DNA from: SbD1 sp049300095
GTDB taxonomy: Bacteria; Desulfobacterota; Syntrophobacteria; Syntrophobacterales; Syntrophobacteraceae
Direction of reading: 5' to 3'
DNA: 7,683 bases
NCBI GenBank assembly: GCA_049300095.1
Contig: JBAQYM010000170.1
Location: 1-7,683 of the forward strand
A program made the translations under genes and the position numbers. Under the pieces are notes generated by a model. The model saw only the letters and a program-made list of their open reading frames with translations, did not search any database and had not been told where the DNA came from. This document shows, in pieces, positions 5,562 to 7,683 of this stretch (the first letter of the stretch is position 1; every line of letters starts with the position of its first letter).

Positions 5562-6047
5562 ATGTCCAAACCGGGTGAACTGACGCATATCGACTCGCAG
5601 GGCCGGCTGAGAATGGTCGACGTAAGCGAAAAGGAGCCGACCTGGCGGGAAGCCCGTGCGGAGGCGTTCGTGGGGCTCAATGCCGAGACCCTGAGGCGCA
5701 TAACGGGCGGGGAGATTCCTAAGGGCAACGTCTTCGAGGCGGCGAGGCTTGCGGGAATCATGGCCGCAAAGAGGACATGGGAGTTGATCCCTCTTTGCCA
5801 TCCCTTGCAGTTGACGGGCATCGAGGTGGATTTTTCCCCCGACCCGGCAACGAGCGAGATCAGGATCACGTCGCGCGTTAAGACAAACGACAGGACCGGT
5901 GTCGAGATGGAAGCCCTGGTGGCGGTTAGCGTCGCGGCCCTGACGATATACGACATGTGTAAGGCGATCGACCGCGGGATGAACATTCGCGACGCGCGCC
6001 TGATTTTCAAGACCGGCGGGAAGAGCGGCACGTTTCAGCGTAGTTAG
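5562..6047 (+). CDS. moaC: Cyclic pyranopterin monophosphate synthase MoaC
   Basis: MoaC acts in the cytoplasm early in molybdenum cofactor synthesis. It converts 3',8-cyclo-7,8-dihydro-GTP, made by MoaA, into cyclic pyranopterin monophosphate. The 161-residue length equals that of the E. coli protein. Family blocks are clear: GGEIPKGNVFEAARLAGIMA, LIPLCHPL, GVEMEALVAVSVAALTIYDM and KTGGKSG at the end. All residues known to matter in E. coli MoaC are present, offset by three: K54, H80, E115, E117, D131 and K134. GGAAG lies seven bases before the ATG. It follows the dnaJ-like gene by 22 bases and probably shares its promoter. No moaA or other cofactor gene is in the window, so its partners must be encoded elsewhere. 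Confidence 0.98.
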   Translation: MSKPGELTHIDSQGRLRMVDVSEKEPTWREARAEAFVGLNAETLRRITGGEIPKGNVFEAARLAGIMAAKRTWELIPLCHPLQLTGIEVDFSPDPATSEIRITSRVKTNDRTGVEMEALVAVSVAALTIYDMCKAIDRGMNIRDARLIFKTGGKSGTFQRS

Positions 6048-6137
6048 TTGAATGATTTCAATACTGAATTTCTCTTTACACTTTGTGGCGATTGTGATAG
6101 CTGATAACGTTCCAAATCTGCCGGGGGAGTGGTGAAA

Positions 6138-6500
6138 ATGGACAAGGAAACTCAAGCCTATTTCAAGGAAGTTCTTCTGAAGCGACTGGACGAGCTCTAT
6201 TCGGAAGCCGAGAAGACCGTGGCCGGGATGACCGATAACGAGGAAAACTTCCCTGATCCCACCGACCGCGCAACGCTCGAATCCGACCGGAACTTCATGC
6301 TGCGCATCCGGGACAGGGAACGCAAGCTGATCATTAAAATCCGCGAGGCCCTCCAGCGCATCGAAGACGGCAATTTCGGCTACTGTGACGAGTGCGGCGA
6401 CGACATCGGCATCGAGCGGTTAAACGCCCGGCCGGTCACGACGTTGTGTATCGAGTGCAAGCGCAAACAGGAAGCCACCGAGCGCGCCCGTGGCGCATAG
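6138..6500 (+). CDS. dksA: RNA polymerase-binding transcription factor DksA
   Basis: This DksA/TraR-family protein binds the secondary channel of RNA polymerase and, with ppGpp, adjusts transcription of rRNA and biosynthetic genes. At 120 residues it lacks much of the N-terminal extension of E. coli DksA (151). The coiled-coil tip NFPDPTDRA keeps the two aspartates and alanine needed for activity (D40, D43, A45). RIRDRERKLIIKI then leads to the zinc finger YCDECG...LCIECK with C83, C86, C104 and C107, a full four-cysteine type. I chose ATG 6138, eight bases after GGAG. GTG codons at 6129 and 6132 overlap or crowd that site. It is 90 bases from moaC, so it may share that transcript or use its own promoter; TTTACA near 6074 has no convincing -10 partner. 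Confidence 0.96.
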   Translation: MDKETQAYFKEVLLKRLDELYSEAEKTVAGMTDNEENFPDPTDRATLESDRNFMLRIRDRERKLIIKIREALQRIEDGNFGYCDECGDDIGIERLNARPVTTLCIECKRKQEATERARGA

Positions 6501-6513
6501 AGCGCCGGGCGCG
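6483..6513. terminator. GC-rich hairpin around the dksA stop, possible two-way terminator
   Basis: CGCGCCC (6483-6489) pairs with GGGCGCG (6507-6513), and GGCGC (6492-6496) pairs with GCGCC (6502-6506). The five-base loop contains part of the dksA TAG, and two bases bulge on one side. It lies between convergent dksA and birA, where a shared terminator is expected. Neither strand has a T-run after it, so it is not a classic intrinsic terminator. Confidence 0.4.
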
Positions 6514-6529
6514 GGCGAAGCGCAATACA

Positions 6530-7528
6530 TCAGGCCGCTCCTTCGACGCGCGTGACGTCACCCGCCCAGATGTCTTCAAGTTTACCGTCACTTCTCAGGA
6601 GCGATAAGGCCCCCTCGGGGGTGAACCCCTGAGCTTTCCCCGAAATTTCGCGATCCCCGCACACTACCGTGATGTTCCTGCCAAGTATTCCCGAAAATTC
6701 TTCGAGCTCGGGAATCATTCTCGTAAAACCGTCTCCGACAAAAATCTCGTAATCGGTTTCAAAGCGGCGTAAAAAAGCCTGGAGCAGGGCCTGCCTTTTG
6801 ACCGTCCGTCCGGTTTCCAGCAAAATGGACGTGGCGGGGTAGCGAAACGGGCCGGCCATTTCCTCACGGCCGTAGTTTACGTTTATGCCGATGCCAACGA
6901 CGATGAACCGGGAATAGTCCTGGTCGGACTGCATCTCGGTGAGAATTCCCGCCACCTTTTTGCCCGAGATCATGATGTCGTTTGGCCATTTCATGGAAGA
7001 GGCGAGCGCGAAGTGTTCGCGCAGGACCTTTGCCAGCGCCAGTCCGGCCACGTAGGTGGATTGAGGCGCAACGCGGACGGGCAGGGGGTCTCGAAGAAGG
7101 ATCGACATGTATATCCCGCGATTTGGAGCGGAAAGCCACTCGCGCCGCATGCGGCCGCGCCCCCTGGTCTGTTGTTCGGCGACGACCACAGTCCCGTGCG
7201 GCGCGCCCTGGGCGGCGAGAAGCAGCGCATGGTCGTTGGTCGATCCGATGGTTTCGAGATAGTGATACGAGCGGCCCATCCAGCGGGTTGCGAGGTTCGG
7301 GACGATCTCATCGACCGCAAGGGAGTCGGGGACCTCGATAAGCTTGTACCCATCCTTGGGATGGCTCAGGATATCGTAGCCCATGGTCTTGAGCTTCTGG
7401 ACGTGCTTCCAGATGCCCGTGCGGCTGATGCCGAACCGTTCGGCCAGATCGGCCCCGGAGACGAAATCTCCCGGGTTTTCCTTGAGATATTTAAGGATCT
7501 CGGATTGTGTGGGTGTGGTTGCCGGCAT
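6530..7528 (-). CDS. birA: Biotin--[acetyl-CoA-carboxylase] ligase / biotin repressor BirA
   Basis: BirA makes biotinyl-AMP from biotin and ATP and attaches biotin to the carrier protein of acetyl-CoA carboxylase. With its DNA-binding domain it can also repress biotin genes. Counting from ATG 7528 (332 residues), an HTH_11 domain covers about 8-63 (SGADLAERFGISRTGIWKHV). The ligase domain shows GSTND (95-99), the biotin loop QTRGRGRMRREW (120-131), KWPND with catalytic lysine K180, KKVAGILTE and VVGIGINVN. The C-terminal SH3-like domain (about 283-330) ends in EDIWAGDVTRVE. The order and length match E. coli BirA (321). ATG 7528 starts just before the HTH as in homologues, though its AAGGG is 12 bases away. 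A TTG at 7591 with a better ribosome site would add 21 residues. It converges with dksA, 29 bases apart. Confidence 0.96.
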   Translation of the reverse strand: MPATTPTQSEILKYLKENPGDFVSGADLAERFGISRTGIWKHVQKLKTMGYDILSHPKDGYKLIEVPDSLAVDEIVPNLATRWMGRSYHYLETIGSTNDHALLLAAQGAPHGTVVVAEQQTRGRGRMRREWLSAPNRGIYMSILLRDPLPVRVAPQSTYVAGLALAKVLREHFALASSMKWPNDIMISGKKVAGILTEMQSDQDYSRFIVVGIGINVNYGREEMAGPFRYPATSILLETGRTVKRQALLQAFLRRFETDYEIFVGDGFTRMIPELEEFSGILGRNITVVCGDREISGKAQGFTPEGALSLLRSDGKLEDIWAGDVTRVEGAA

Positions 7529-7598
7529 TGTTTGCGGGTTCCCTTGTTGGTTGAAGAGGACCATTTTTTGCGTGAGCGGGCAGTTGCCCAAACCACAG

Positions 7599-7606
7599 CT
7601 CCCTTT
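7599..7606 (-). promoter_or_regulatory. Ribosome binding site for an alternative birA start (TTG 7591)
   Basis: AAAGGGAG on the minus strand is seven bases before a TTG at 7591, in frame with birA. It is a better-spaced site than the one before ATG 7528. The 21 residues it would add (starting MGNCPLTQKM) show no family character, so the downstream ATG was kept. Confidence 0.35.
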
Positions 7607-7683
7607 CGGAATAGGGCATCAAACAAAACGCGTTCGAGAGGGTCAGCCCTTACCTTGCCGGCGGTCCGGGCGGGGATCAACCC

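Noticed and set aside
5523..6155. Minus-strand frames opposite moaC
   Set aside because: The plus strand encodes MoaC with every key residue. The opposite frames have no recognisable content.
7366..7680. Minus-strand frame of 104 codons reaching the right edge, possible end of a gene upstream of birA
   Set aside because: It would overlap birA by more than 160 bases in another frame, and its residues match no family I know. With only about 90 bases outside birA visible it cannot be supported.

Overview
The window looks like chromosomal DNA of a GC-rich Gram-negative bacterium. The best guess is a member of the Desulfobacterota (former Deltaproteobacteria). The main reason is the short DksA protein (about 120 residues, four zinc cysteines, DPTDRA coiled-coil tip), which has the form I associate with that group. 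An HTH-containing BirA, a bacterial MoaC and a group IIC intron are compatible with this. The assignment is inference from sequence character only.

Layout, left to right. Positions 1-125 (minus strand) are the 5' end of a group IIC intron that runs off the left edge. It sits directly after the U-tract of an intrinsic terminator (126-167), which ends an exported metallophosphoesterase with a C-terminal DNRLRE-type domain (206-1936, minus). A gene-free stretch of about 530 bases follows (1937-2464). Next is a plus-strand gene for an exported, probably alpha-helical protein with a QxxDGSWG motif (2465-3532). From 3613 to 4582 a minus-strand accessory cluster reads DUF433 protein, then an overlapping DUF5615 PIN-like protein, then a small gene split by an in-frame amber codon. 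This cluster looks like a toxin-antitoxin module with a decayed or two-part third gene. Its upstream region (4583-4858) holds a near-perfect 24-bp palindrome, a good sigma70-type promoter facing right, and a fragment of a recurrent intergenic sequence.

The right half is housekeeping. A minimal DnaJ-like protein (4859-5539) is followed 22 bases later by moaC (5562-6047), then by dksA (6138-6500), all on the plus strand. birA (6530-7528) converges on dksA from the minus strand, with a GC-rich hairpin around the dksA stop codon.

The left and right parts do not form one pathway. The right side covers molybdenum cofactor synthesis, transcription control and biotinylation. The left and middle carry accessory and mobile functions. 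No tRNA, rRNA, CRISPR array or transposase gene was seen. The observations most worth following are the terminator-associated intron, the amber-split small gene beside the DUF433/DUF5615 pair, and the DnaJ-like protein that keeps only one zinc centre.
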